A stretch of 39,746 bases of DNA from Lingula anatina (GCF_001039355.2 NW_019773697.1:1-39746), one strand, 5' to 3'; shown: positions 1 to 10,708, counted from the stretch's first letter. Notes: generated by a model from the letters alone, not told the origin. Translations and numbers: made by a program.

Positions 1-51
1 TTATTAAACTAGCTGTTGTTTTAAAATACTATATGCCAGTAGATTGCATAC

Positions 52-394
52 CTGTAGGGGCGTCAGCTAAGACGAGCAAATTACAGTCGACGTCCGTCAC
101 CGCGTTCGTCATAACTTCACGAAGATTACTGGCTCCGTATATGGTGCAGTTTTGTGTATTTTTACAATACTGGGCAGTGTCCCCTCTCAGGTCTTGTATT
201 CTTACTGCACATTCTAAGACAGAATTCGTCGTAAAGCTATCTAAACCGTTAACGCCGAGAGGTAAACGGTAAAATGGCATTCGAAGATGGCTATGAATAT
301 CGAACCTTGCTGTTACTACAGTCTGTCCGGCCGCAAAACGAACCAGAATACCAAAAACAACGCCTAGAAAAATGGTAATATGCCCAATAGATAA
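52..394 (-). CDS. possible exon of a secreted cysteine-containing protein
   Basis: On the minus strand the frame is open from an acceptor-like AACAG ending at 395 to a donor-like ACAG/gtatgc at 52 (phase 0 in, phase 1 out, 343 nt). The peptide opens with a hydrophobic stretch (HITIFLGVVFGILVRFAAGQ) that looks like a signal peptide. About 90 residues with four cysteines follow, including LECAVR and QYCKNTQNC. The spacing is faintly reminiscent of PAN/apple modules, but I do not recognise the family. No in-frame ATG precedes the hydrophobic part; the first ATG is at 280, so the start would lie in an upstream exon. The frame closes at 29 if the donor is not used. The product remains unknown. Confidence 0.35.
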
Positions 395-951
395 CTGTTT
401 GACTCACATTTTGTATTTATACATGATAATTTTAGCAATCTTTTGGATCTCTCATTAGTTAATTCGTCTTTGAATTTAAGCTTTAGCTTTAACTTCAGAA
501 ATATCACGGTCTTTCTCATAGCATAGCCTGTCAGCAGATGAACGGTAATTCCCGATTATCAAGTATTTTTAACATTATTAATGTTTGATCTTTAACGTCT
601 GTTACCAAAACTAAGTGGTGTACAGTGAGAGACCATCTTACCCCAAAACATAACTGGTCCAAAACGCAACAATCCGCTAAAAACAAAGATAACTGCTGGG
701 TGACACAGACACTGATATGTAGATACAAATATATATGACAACAGGTGGCGCAATCGTTTATACGACAATTAATTACATTTACTCATTTACGGTGCGCTGA
801 TTTCTAAATTATTGATTGTTTAACTCTGCACGCCCCTTTTCGCGTAGACGCCGATTGTTTGCAAAACGACAACTGGAAATTTCATTCTCAAACAAACTTG
901 TCTAAGCAAATACCAATCATTTGCCTCTGGGACGCCTACAAAAGATCTTAC
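395..951. other. noncoding stretch, nothing recognised
   Basis: AT-rich sequence with stops in all frames and no repeat or RNA gene that I can recognise. Confidence 0.5.
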
Positions 952-1607
952 CAGCCATTCCACGAAAAAGGGTACAATTCTGAATAATACCTGTCGCAGC
1001 TTATTTTCGGTAGTAAAAGCATCTGCAATTTAGCTTTTTTTTGCCTTTTTTAGCAGGACCCGATGTGTTCTACTTAAAAAACAACAATTTATATAGTACC
1101 ACTTGCTTTGACGGGAACCCCGGGGGTCTATATGCCGCAAAAAGCACAATTTCGACGTGTCGCTTCGGTATTATAGCTGATTTGCCACAAGAAAAAGTTT
1201 ATATTTTCCCGTATTTTAGTGTTTTTAGTCCTCAACTAATTTGAATTCATGTTTCTTTTTATCATACATGGTGTTCTCTGTCGAATTTGTTGTTTAGTTA
1301 CGTCACTGTCATAGTTTAATCAATGTCGCTCAGTAACCCCTAACCTCCGTAACGCTTTTTTAAGTCAGTGTAAGAATAAAAGAAAATGCTCTTAAATGGC
1401 CTTCCTGTGCATTTTTCAAACTCTGAATACATGAAATTTAATAAAACAGTGCTATTTGTTAATTTTGAATGATGCGTTCCATCATAGAGAATGTTAACTC
1501 ACAAAAGTCGGGGTGTCGCATTTAAGAGCCTAACCTCAGTAACGGACCAAATTTGAAGAAAATGTTGCTTTAGAAAGTTAAAAACATCATTTTTTTAAAG
1601 CAAGGAA

Positions 1608-2508
1608 TAACTTCTTCCTAAAAAATTCATTCAATAGTTATGCAAAGTTATCCCGAGGATAAAAACTGAAAAAGAGTGCGTGTCACCTTACATCCGTTAT
1701 ACTAACCTCCGTTACGAAATAAGTTCATTGTTATAAAAATGACTGTTAATACTTTAAAACGTTATTTCTGTGGTTTTGTGAGTTAGTTCTGATCATAGCA
1801 GTAGTTCTACTTCTATGTTCTGATGTAGTATGCATTCATACGGCTTGCTGTTAAAGATTGTACCCCGTATTAATATAGATATAAAATATACATACATAGC
1901 TGATAATTCTATCAAGATAAGCTAACCATTTAACTTTTTACTCGAGTTTGCTATAAAATCGAGGGTAAATCGTGATTTGTTTTTTCAGATTGATTTCCAT
2001 TTGTCACTTGACGATGCCTTTTTGAACTTATCATTCTGATTTTAAGCGAAATGAGTNATCAACTTCTTCCTAAAAAATTCATTCAATAGTTATGCAAAGT
2101 TATCCCGAGGATAAAAACTGAAAAAGAGTGCGTGTCACCTTACATCCGTTATGCTAACCTCTGTTACGAAATAAGTTAATTGTTATAAAAATGACTGTTA
2201 ATACTTTAAAACGTTATTTCTGTGGTTTTGTGAGTTAGTTCTGATCATAGAAGTAGTTCTACTTCTATGTTCTGATGTAGTATGCATTCATACGGCTTGC
2301 TGTTAAAGACATTACCCCGTATTAATATAGATATAAAATATGCATATATAGCCGATAATTCTATCAAGATAAGCTAACCATTTAAGTTTTTACTCAAGTT
2401 TGCTATAAAATCGAGGGTAAATCGTGATTTGTTTTTTTCAAATTGATTTCCATTTGTCACTTGACGATGCCTTTTTGAACTTATCATTCTGATTTTAAGC
2501 GAAATGAG
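1608..2508. repeat. unmerged contig overlap around the N at 2057
   Basis: 1608-2055 and 2060-2508 are near-identical (scattered SNPs, for example an A/G difference at 1701/2153 and C/A near 1799/2250) and meet at a single N. The left copy ends, and the right copy begins, exactly at the N. This is what two heterozygous contig ends left unmerged would give, rather than a biological tandem repeat. Confidence 0.85.
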
Positions 2509-2729
2509 GAGTTTTCAGGACTGTCTTGGCAAGAAAAATGGTACTAGCTGACATCAGTACTAGCGTACATGTAGCAGACATTATTTTCGCGGGAGACATA
2601 TGGTGAAATGTATTAAGCATTGAAGCAACGCTTGTATTTATCAGGTAGAACTGCGGGGTTATTAGGCCCTATTTTACTGTTTCAGTAGCACATAATAGTT
2701 TTTAACATCTTTTAGATGCTTCCAGTAAC

Positions 2730-2845
2730 TTTAAATGGACAATTATCCGCAAACACGTGTCTATTGTCGGCCTACTTGATTGTATANCTTTAAATGGACA
2801 ATTATCTGCAAACACGTGTCTATTGTCGGCCTACTTGATTGTATA
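2730..2845. repeat. unmerged contig overlap around the N at 2787
   Basis: A 57-bp block (CTTTAAATGGACAATTATC...) is repeated immediately on each side of the N with one C/T difference, the same pattern as at 2057. Confidence 0.85.
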
Positions 2846-2937
2846 CATTAACTTTCTCGGGTATTGTGTTGTTTTTTATTGCCTATAGCTGCGATCATGT
2901 ACATGTAGGTTTAATGTTTTGTTATACAGACACCAAT

Positions 2938-3006
2938 ATGCCACTTACAAATACAGAGCTACAAAAACACTACAGAGAAAGAAAAAAATCTCGTGAAAGA
3001 TTTTGA
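2938..3006 (+). CDS. short basic coding start inside the TIR element
   Basis: The ATG at 2938 follows a possible acceptor (tgttatacag, ending 2930) and reads MPLTNTELQKHYRERKK before a stop at 3004. The MPLT...YRERKK opening resembles the N-termini of a widespread group of uncharacterised, probably transposon-linked basic proteins in marine invertebrates; this is from memory and not searched. Only 22 codons are open and no clear donor follows, so this is either a first exon whose donor I cannot place or a remnant. It is the only protein-like signal inside the element. Confidence 0.3.
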   Translation: MPLTNTELQKHYRERKKSRERF

Positions 3007-3697
3007 ACGGTTTAAATGCATGACATAATTTAGACTATAGAGTTTTACCTAACCTCTGTTACTAAGATTATAAATTAAACTCTTAATCTGGTAAAATATG
3101 GAATGTGAATTCTTCAGATACATCGATCAACATATCAGCGGTGAAATGTATCCAGTAGCGATAAATGTATTTCTGTAGTCCTTGAAAGAAAGCAAAACAA
3201 CCCGTTGTAACAATTTGCCATTTATTGGTTTGAATAAACATGTTTTATCAATTTTCTATGTTATTATGTAACGTTTGTAATACTGTCATGTTTAGCCTCT
3301 AAAGTCTACTTTAAGCTAAGAAATATCAAAACAAATATGATCGCTATTAATGACCTAACCTCCGTTACGAAATTACTCATTTTTCATTTGAACATTGGAT
3401 ATGTGTGTGCTCATTGATCAATGCTCATATCATGATAGATTGATAGCACTTTGTTCATAAACAAATAGTATGATAAAAAAGCAAGGCTGTCCCAACTGAT
3501 TAATAAAATATTTAAATTGGAACATCTCAGGCTTTGTATTCATAGAAAACGAGCCACTTATTACCAATGTGTTTGCACCGCATTTTCTATAATTGAAGAG
3601 AAATCTTAAATGGGCAATAATATTTTGAATACATACGAAATCTTAATAACTGAATCAAATATGGAGCCTGTGACCTTTGGCATGATTGAAATATAAC

Positions 3698-4087
3698 CTA
3701 ATTTAGATGTTACCTTACCTCCGTAACACAAAAAATACTGTACCATGTTTACCCGTGCATATTTCTTTAAATACAGTAATGGTGTGGGTTAAAATTCTTC
3801 TACTACTCTTTGAATACCTCTTCATCAAAATAATATAAAAAGTTTTCCAGTTCTGCAAAGTTCATATCATTGCATTTCGGTTGTTTTGGAATTNAATTTA
3901 GATGTTACCTTACCTCCGTAACACAAAAAATACTGTACCATGTTTACCCGTGCATATTTCTTTAAATACAGTAATGGTGTGGGTTAAAATTCTTCTACTA
4001 CTCTTTGAATACCTCTTCATCAAAATAATATAAAAAGTTTTCCAGTTCTGCAAAGTTCATATCATTGCATTTCTTGTTTTGGAATTG
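3698..4087. repeat. unmerged contig overlap around the N at 3894
   Basis: About 193 bp before the N (from AATTTAGATGTTACC) is repeated directly after it, differing only by a GG insertion near the end. It is the third gap with this signature. Confidence 0.85.
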
Positions 4088-4130
4088 TACCCCTTTTCGT
4101 GGAATGGCTGATATACTGGCAATTTACTGC

Positions 4131-4154
4131 GACCTTGAAATTGACCTTTGACCT
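4131..4154 (+). promoter_or_regulatory. DR1-type nuclear receptor motif
   Basis: TGACCT-T-TGACCT at 4142-4154 is a perfect direct repeat with 1-bp spacing, preceded by another half-site (GACCTTGAAA) at 4131. DR1 is the consensus for RXR/HNF4/PPAR dimers. No promoter is seen nearby, so function is only a possibility. Confidence 0.2.
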
Positions 4155-4249
4155 ACCTTACGATGAACTTAACTTTGATTGTACCATTTTAAGTTATATA
4201 TATTTTTTGCGTATTTTGAAAATTCTTGTTGATTGCATTTTTATAGCTT

Positions 4250-4597
4250 GTCAAGCATAAGACTGGTGGCTGTGTCCCTTATTTTGTGTATGTGGGGGTC
4301 TATATGAATGCGCTTGCTCCAGCTGGTGGTACAATATTCGGAGGCGGTATCGCCTCTCTGATCCTCTAGTTTTCTGTTTAATACTCTCATCGGCCCAAAT
4401 ATTTAGTTATGCTGCCACTGAGTTTTCAGACCAGTACATCCTTTTGGCCATTTTGCTGACTGCGAAGAAACTTGAAATTGCGTGGACAGTTTGTTTTCTT
4501 TCACTTTCCAGTCGGCGAATAGCTGTATTTAGCTAATGTTTCGTTTCAATTTATACCCGACATGAAATAAAATTTATTGTATTGTATTGTATTGTAC
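4250..4597 (+). mobile_element. 3' end of a non-LTR element or SINE, pentamer tail
   Basis: This sequence ends in ATGAAATAAAATTTATTG followed by TTGTA-type pentamers (to about 4597), the microsatellite tail typical of many LINE/SINE 3' ends. The part around 4315-4375 (CCAGCTGGTGGTACAATATT, GGAGGCGGTATCGCCTCTC) recurs at 11233-11290, which shows it is a dispersed repeat. No coding part is present. Confidence 0.6.
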
Positions 4598-4651
4598 TTT
4601 CGATAATAACTGTGCACGCGCCTTAAGACCTCAACTTCCGGTGTTAACATC

Positions 4652-4837
4652 GATCCCGTTCTCACTAGGAAATTTTATTTCGCGATTTAAGTTTACATCG
4701 ATAGAATCCACCTCTCGAGTAGGATTAATTTGAATCGCGATTTGGTGTCTCTACTGCGGTCACACTAGAAGCTTTACATCGATAGAATCGCGATTTGGCA
4801 CTAATCGCGATTGAAAGTGTCTCGTGTGAATGGGGTA
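4652..4837. mobile_element. MITE-like palindromic repeat
   Basis: The ends read CCCGTTCTCACTAG and, inverted, CCCATTCACACGAG. Inside, TTTACATCGATAGAATC occurs twice and the CGCGATT/AATCGCG words recur in both orientations. The size and symmetry suit a small non-autonomous DNA element. I do not find a clear target duplication. Confidence 0.4.
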
Positions 4838-5094
4838 CATGTTACCTGTTGTGCATGATTAAAATCACTGTTGACAGACTGTGCTATTATAAGCATTATT
4901 TATTATTGCATCAAAATTGACAAATTGACCTATTTTGCATCTTTTTTTCCTGTTTTTTGTCTGTACATTTGACAGCTTTGCTGCCTTGTTTAATCTTCCA
5001 GTGAACTAGCAGATTTTTAGAATTAAAAACTTTTTGTCCGATTCATTTATTTCCTTATCCTGCAGTGTCTAGCAGATAGTTTTGTGTCATTCAG

Positions 5095-5195
5095 GAATGG
5101 AAGCCATCTGGAAGATCGAAGTGGAAGACTTCCCAGCATTCATTGTAGTGGACGATAAAGGAAATGATTTCTTCGACCAATGGTCTTTGGAGTAG
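5095..5195 (+). pseudogene. orphan copy of the last class I fumarase exon
   Basis: The acceptor attcag is followed by GA ATG GAA GCC..., reading [16 protein letters not shown], then [16 protein letters not shown] and TAG. All 101 nt equal the functional exon at 11848-11948. None of the preceding fumarase exons is found between 3895 and 5095, so this copy is either an orphan exon in a duplication or the end of an allele whose other exons lie outside. I call it a pseudogene only for lack of partner exons; the exon itself is intact. Confidence 0.7.
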
Positions 5196-6894
5196 ATTGC
5201 AGTGGAGGAAAAGGGCAAATATAACTACAAAAGCAGGGAAAATAATAACTGGACACTGTTTATCGGATGAGAACTGGATATGATTTTTGGGCTAAAAGAC
5301 TGTCATTCTAACTTTTATTTGCTGAATTGTTCTTTTGGTACATTGCAAACACAATTTATTTAAAAGTGGGTGGGGGGGGGGTATTGTAACATTATAATTT
5401 TCATAATACAATTTCAAAAGATCTGCTTTAATGTGTTTGTTGCAGTTTTGTTGATGTCAGGATTTACAAATAATCAAATGTTGCTGACATGTTCATATAC
5501 TGTATGTGTCTTTTTGAACTATGTTCAGTTAACTGATTGCTTTCAATCTTGTGTATTCATGGCTTTATTGACATACTCAGTACACTGTGTAGCAAAGAGA
5601 GCTTTCTTTGAGTGCATCTTTCTACTTGTTGTTTAAAGAAAACTGTATCCACGCTTTGTAATAGCAACTGTCTGCCTAATATAATGAAAACATCAGTTAG
5701 GAAGAAGTAGAAAAGTAGTGATATCTAATATCAGAGTAAATGGTACTAAGTGACTATAATCTAGGATCCATCTAGAATCAAACATGACTTTATATCAGCA
5801 AGATGTTATATTTATAACAAAAATGAACAACATTAATTACTTATTGGATTTTTGACAGAGGTTAATTTGCCAGTGGTGAGTTATTGGAAATACATCTGTT
5901 TTGATTTCAATTCTTTGTGACATAAATGTCCAGTTTCAAATTTGCCTTTGTTTGTGCATGTCTTAGTTGAAATTAAAGTGCTGCAAACACAGTAAGTTCT
6001 GTACTCATCACCTGCAGGCCTACTGAACTACCAGACTCGGCACTGAATGAACCTGAATGCACCGGTAGATCAGAACACAATACCCGTTTTCAAGGTGTGT
6101 ACCAGTACGCGCTGGTATCAGACCCAACACCGCTCTTGCCAAGTATGCTGTGTGACAGTGATGATTCTCAGCGGGGTTGAAAAGTAGTGCATCTCATCTC
6201 AAAATTTGTTCCTGGGTATGATACTGTGAAGTGCATACTGACGCACACCACATCTACCAGTGAATTCAGGATCATTCGGTGCCGAGTCTGGTAGTTGGGT
6301 AGGCCTTACCTAGCTCTGTCTGTCTACGTCACTCTTGGAAGAAAGCTACAATGTTGCAGACACTGCATTATGTAAGGCTGCATTTACAACCAGTTGGTCC
6401 ATGGAATACCTAGTCCACAGATCAAGTATGGCACGACTCATTTGAAAGCAGGCGGAGATTGAATTGCTGTGCCCTTGCTTGGGCATCACTCATGGGAAGC
6501 AGTAGTTAATTCATAGCTAAGTGGGCGCCATATTCGATATGCAGTCGAGACTAGTTATTCCGCAGATCAACTAGTTGTGAGCACGTCCCCAGTGATATAC
6601 ATCATGAGAATACTTGGGGGCCTTGCATGGGGGTCAAGTTTGGATATGGGCATGCTCCTATGATCTTTTATATTTCTTGTTTACTGGGTATATATAAATT
6701 AAGCAGTGTAACAGGTTTACAAAATCTTAAAGATGGATGTCTCTGGTCTTGAATACTGATGTCTCATCATCACACTGAAACTGTTGGTCTTTAAATAGTT
6801 AAAACGCGGCACAGCATAGCTGACTCATGTTAGTCATTCAAAAATTAATTAAAAAAAAAAAAATATGATAGAAATAAGATGAATAACACATCAG

Positions 6895-6904
6895 ATTTTA
6901 TTGA
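6895..6904 (-). terminator. poly(A) signal, copy 1 of the cysteine-rich gene
   Basis: AATAAA on the minus strand (TTTATT at 6897-6902) lies about 190 nt past the stop of the terminal exon at 7093. It is conserved in the other copy at 14557-14562. Confidence 0.5.
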
Positions 6905-7092
6905 AACCGTACACATGTACATGTTCAAAAGGTTACAAGGTATCTTCATATTCTATCAACTTAAGAACCATGTTTGAAAAGTGCTGTTTTGAAAGTCATT
7001 TCACTTTGAAAGGTCCTTGGATTACATAACGTTGCATAACTTGGATTACATAACACAGTATGATACCCAAGTTGCTGAAGACTGTTTTCTAA

Positions 7093-7265
7093 CTACCCCA
7101 GGATGGGACTGTCTTTACAGTGTTCACGGAAGGACTTGCAGCAGCCCTGCAGGACGGTGGGGCTACGGCAGACGTCAAACTTATTGTCTGAGAAGATTGT
7201 GGCACAGGTGAAGGTATTGCCATCTTTGTCACTGAAGGACGTACCAAGGTGGTCTCCATTGCACT
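7093..7265 (-). CDS. terminal exon copy of the secreted six-cysteine-domain gene
   Basis: Acceptor catttcag, then a phase-1 exon of 173 nt ending at TAG (7093-7095). The 57 residues read ECNGDHLGTSFSDKDGN..., with Cys spacing C-x18-C-x11-C-x8-CC-x6-C. It differs from the exon at 14753-14925 by one Val/Ala change and one silent change. Upstream (higher coordinate) coding exons are cut off by the N at 7883. The exon at 8937-9063 has the right phase to be joined but may belong to something else. Confidence 0.65.
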
Positions 7266-8152
7266 CTGAAATGTAAACAGTTATAATGAAATAAAGTTAT
7301 ATATCAGTGGACAGTATCTTGGTGATTTTTTAAATCTTTTTTTCTCATTTTTTTCTATTCTCTTGGAAAATGTTTTAATGAATTGGCATTTGTGTCTGCA
7401 TAAAATCATATTAACTGGCTGTCACCCTACCAATTTTTGTTTATCATCCAGTGGCCATTGAAAACCTACCCCCACTTCAAAACCTCTACACTTTGAATCC
7501 ATCAATATTTCCTGATGGCCAAACAACTGTAGAAGGAAATTCTTTGAAAACTTACCCCCACTTCAAAACCTCTACACTTTGAATCCATTAATATTTCCTG
7601 ATGAACACACAACTGTAGAGGGAAATTTATAAAAATAGTCAAGACAGCAGGTGAGGTGATTTGGACAAATATCTGATATATTCATTTACCATTTTATGTA
7701 TCTCTTATTCTTCAGCTGTTTCCCTTTTCAATACATCATCTTAAACTTATTTAATTCTTAATGTTTTTGAAACCTTTTAACAGGGTAAATGATTCCCAAA
7801 AATCAACATTATATGTAATGACACAATACATATTCATCTCTGCGTAAAGCCAGCACGATGAGAAATAAAGACCTCTCTATGCNCCTCCTGTTTCAGTTAT
7901 CTCACTTGCATCACTGTCTCTGCATAAAGAAAAGTCAGTCCATGTTAGGACTGTTCCTATAATGATAAAGATCATGTAACATAATTTGAAATCAGAAATT
8001 GCAGATTCAGGCACACCGTTGGGTCTCACTTGTCCCATTCCCGTCCCACTTTCTCTTCGTCTCATCCCACTTCCTCATCTTTTAATCCCACTTGCCCACA
8101 ATTTCATCCCACTCATGTAACTGTATATTACTCAGAAATATCCCTATCCCAG

Positions 8153-8209
8153 GGCTATACCAGTGGATCATTTGGCCCCACCACAACAGGAAAGATGCAC
8201 TCCTATATA
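8153..8209 (+). pseudogene. truncated copy of a fumarase exon (copy A)
   Basis: After ccctatcccag the sequence reads [18 protein letters not shown], the first 18 codons of the fumarase exon at 10884 with substitutions (A to T, R to K, D to H). It then leaves homology after CTCCTATATA. The TTT-GK-M change destroys the Arg of the TTAGR motif, so it is a decayed fragment. It shares the upstream ATTACTCA and CCCTAT context with copies B-D. Confidence 0.75.
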
Positions 8210-8212
8210 CGG

Positions 8213-8936
8213 TAATATGCCAAACAATTCGACCAAGATTAATTAATTAATTTCATGGAAATGTCAGTTTGGTCGAATTGATTAAAATACAACAAATGGA
8301 AACCTTTGATATCGTCGGATTGTAAGGGGCATCTGCAAAAACATCCATCTTTCTGGAAGTATTGCATTTTACCGGAAGTGTTACGCAAGATAAGCCACAA
8401 TTTTCGCCTAACACGTGTTTCAGGCATGTTTTATCCTCCTGAAATCTTATTTTGCTGTGTACAATATGTGCTAACATAACTTAACATTAAAAAAGACGGC
8501 AATTATAATTTTAATCAAATATTTCCCTCACCTACGATCACTTTCATGATGCACTATACAAGTGGGACGAGTATTTCCCCGGAGACAGGTGTTGTAAACA
8601 AAGGCCGGTCCCCTTTATTTGAAACCGGTAGCTTTAGTGGACTTAAACTAGTTATGTGATCTACGTACGCCCTATTTGAATTTTAATATGACAACTGAAA
8701 TCAACCGAATTGAAATTTTTAACCAGTCTGAGATCAGTTGTCTTCAACCCGCAAGGCTTGCTCGGTGTCGAGGCGTAGACGCACGTACTTCCAAAGAAAA
8801 TTCAATCACCCGTATCAAAGAATACCAACTGGTACTCAAACGGAAATCAGTGTAACTTCAAATTACTATTAAGTATTTTATTTAAAAAGCATGTTATATA
8901 AAAACATATTGAGAAAAGGCAAAATACGGAGCGTAC
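8213..8936. other. noncoding stretch, nothing recognised
   Basis: A 12-bp inverted pair (CAATTCGACCAA near 8224, TTGGTCGAATTG near 8270) could form a hairpin. No upstream fumarase exon is seen here. Confidence 0.4.
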
Positions 8937-9063
8937 CTGTGCTGTTAGACATACAGTGTCTTGCTGGCACTCTTCCGATTTTCTTACTTATATACTCCCG
9001 CTGTGCACAAACCACGGAGCATATTGAAAACCCCACTGATACAAACCGAATGTAAAAAAGCAT
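8937..9063 (-). CDS. possible first exon with signal peptide
   Basis: The ATG at 9063 starts 42 codons, then G and a donor (ACAG/gtacgc), phase 1. Residues 1-20 (MLFYIRFVSVGFSICSVVCA) look like a signal peptide with cleavage after VCA, followed by a short basic segment (SKKIGRVPARHC). The phase matches the terminal exon at 7093-7265, whose acceptor needs one upstream base. A diverged paralogue of the cysteine-rich gene at 14.7-17.6 kb is therefore possible, with inner exons missing at the gap. Its sequence differs from the signal exon of that gene. Confidence 0.4.
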
Positions 9064-10097
9064 TTACTTGCCATAATTTTCACAAAACAGGTGCATTTAT
9101 AATTTCACGTGAGAATTGAGCACATGCAGAAATGAGAGACTGGTTTTATCTGGCCTGCTCCAGCATAGCGCAAACCACATGTTAATGAAGACGGTCCCAT
9201 TTTGGGGGAGGGGGGTCACAGGAATGGAGTTCGTCGTGGATTACGCTAAATATTATCAACATTTCATGCATCTGGGGAAATAGAAAGTGACTCACAGGTA
9301 ACGTAAATACCCAGTGGAACTCTCTATGAAGCTCCCATGGACGACGTCATTTTTATTGTTGACAAATCAGTTATCCATGTAGGTGAACAGCGTCACGTGT
9401 TCGTCAGATTTTGACAGCGCGTGGTATTTGGCGCCAAGAAGTCTGGGCGGTCGATCCCGCTGATCTTTTGGTCGATTGTAGTAAATGTAAGATCTTGCGG
9501 TGTTGACTTCAAGAACGTTTCCCCATCTGCATATATATTTCAATCGAACTTGAAAATAAATGACTTATTCTTCCCAAGCTTTTTATTGCTAGCAAACGCG
9601 ATATATCGTCTATATGAAGGTGTTTACAACGTATTCTACCCACTGTCAATATTTGGTTTCATCCAGAATAGACCTTTTTTAACCCCCTCCCCCTCCCCAG
9701 TTACGGGCGTAATGAATCAGTCAGCGAGGGCAAGTCTGCTTAATTAGCAAAATTTGTATGTCTAAAAGCACTATTATTGTCATCGGGGACAAAGGAAAAG
9801 ACAGGTACGTCATGCTTCCAGATTAGATCTTCAATTAATTGTTTCTTCCTTATTGACGAGAGCTATTGAAAGGACAACAATTGACAAAGGGCCAAGGCAT
9901 GCAGCATCTATTTCACTAGATTGAAAATTTACCGAGTCTTGTCGACGATGTGGTCGAACAATCGGAACAAGAAAAAAATTCTGTCCCATGATTTTGACGT
10001 ATGGACTAATTGTTTGAGCTCAGAAAAATTAATTTTATAAAATAATTTTTGTGGCCGGAATTGACTGGGCCCGTTGAAATGCTTGGCACATTACCGT
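9064..10097. other. intronic or intergenic, nothing recognised
   Basis: This should be intron or intergenic DNA upstream of the fumarase exon. A GTG-initiated open frame at 9421-9747 has no recognisable family and no splice context. Confidence 0.4.
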
Positions 10098-10110
10098 AAT
10101 AAGTGTATTA

Positions 10111-10157
<47 letters not shown>

Positions 10158-10166
10158 GTATTCCAG

Positions 10167-10224
10167 GGCTATGCCAGGGGATCATTTGGCCCCACCACAG
10201 CAGGAAGGATGCACTCCTATATAA
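10167..10224 (+). pseudogene. truncated copy of a fumarase exon (copy B)
   Basis: Reads [19 protein letters not shown] after attccag, then ends in ATATAATAA. The catalytic-motif residues are kept, but Ser to Arg and Asp to His changes are present and there is no donor. Confidence 0.75.
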
Positions 10225-10227
10225 TAA

Positions 10228-10708
10228 GGCTTCGTTCACATGGAAAGTCTATTTTCTAAAAATCTATTTTCTATTCGCGGCGTAATTACTGGCAGCGCCA
10301 GCCAGTTACTTCCAAAGCTGTAATTAATTCTCGGATGTGTTCGCATTTTATAAAATCTCATCCTCCGTTGCCGCATCGCTTGCCATGGGATCATGACGGT
10401 TGCACTCGTATCTGTCATGTGTATAGCTTCTTCTTCTTCATTTTCAACGTCTTGTTGTTGCACAAAATCGACAAACACATTTTTCAAAGCAACCATGACC
10501 GCCATTAACTTTCTAACTTCCTACTGCACATGCGTCAAGGTATCAGAATCTCCTCCGAGCACAGCCGAGAATTAATTACAGCTTTGGAAGTAAATGGCTC
10601 GCACTACCAGTAATACCAGGGATATTCAGGGCACAGACCGTAATCACAAGATATATCGCGAATAGAAAATGGATTTTTAGAAAATAGACTTTCCATGTGA
10701 ACGAAGCC
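10228..10708 (-). mobile_element. 481-bp PIF/Harbinger-type MITE with TAA target duplication
   Basis: The ends GGCTTCGTTCACATGGAAAG and its reverse complement form TIRs of about 52 bp with one mismatch. Inverted similarity continues with indels to about 10343 and 10549. TAA flanks both sides (10225-10227, 10709-10711). The neighbouring module at 10840-10860 (ACATAATAAGTGTATTACTC) is the empty site, so the boundaries are exact. A TWA-type 3-bp duplication and GG(C/G) ends are typical of Harbinger elements. A minus-strand frame from 10505 (MAVMVALKNVFVDFVQQQ) may be a transposase-gene remnant, though this is not certain. No catalytic domain remains, so the element is non-autonomous. Confidence 0.88.

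Larger units (their letters stand above)
1341..3728 (+). repeat. dispersed motif TAACCTC(C/T/A)GT(T/A)AC, six sites plus two assembly copies
   Basis: Sites start at 1341, 1531, 1703, 3050, 3356 and 3715 (the last begins TTACC). Further copies at about 2155 and 3909 come from the unmerged contig ends. All are on the + strand and most are preceded by CC. Several are imperfect palindromes (TAAC-N4-GTTA) followed by CGAAAT. Surrounding sequence differs between sites, so this is not an ordinary tandem array. The sites fall in two groups, 0.4-0.75 kb from the left TIR and 0.4-1.1 kb from the right TIR, which fits subterminal transposase-binding sites. Confidence 0.7.
952..4110. mobile_element. putative DNA transposon with 29-bp TIRs, superfamily unknown
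   Basis: The left end 952-980 begins CAGCCATTCCACGAAAA. The right end 4082-4110 is its reverse complement with one mismatch in 29 (A/G at position 18), and similarity stops sharply after 29 bp on the inner side. The interior spans 3.1 kb as assembled, or about 2.5 kb once three assembly duplications are removed. It holds the recurring TAACCTCCGTTACG motif and a short basic coding start at 2938. I see no transposase and no clear target-site duplication (flanks TTAC and ATAT). CAG ends occur in hAT and some other superfamilies, but without an 8-bp duplication I do not assign one. An inverted pair by chance is very unlikely at this match length. Confidence 0.6.
4989..7882. repeat. duplicated block, copy 1
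   Basis: From TTTAATCTTCCAGTGAAC onward this block matches 11746-15393 with a few percent differences and indels. It starts in the intron before the last fumarase exon and stops exactly at the N at 7883, the position corresponding to the edge of the 69-bp minisatellite in copy 2. It holds one 58-bp unit where copy 2 has about sixteen. In contrast it has two copies (about 7462-7630) of an 85-bp stretch present once in copy 2. It may be a real segmental duplication, or the other allele placed in tandem by scaffolding. Confidence 0.85.

Noticed and set aside
7884-8065. Exon-like minus segment beside the N (acceptor ttatgcag at about 7932)
   Set aside because: Phase does not fit the adjacent cysteine-rich exons and the frame runs into the gap.
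9421-9747. 108-codon open frame
   Set aside because: Begins with GTG, no family resemblance, no splice context in an intronic region.
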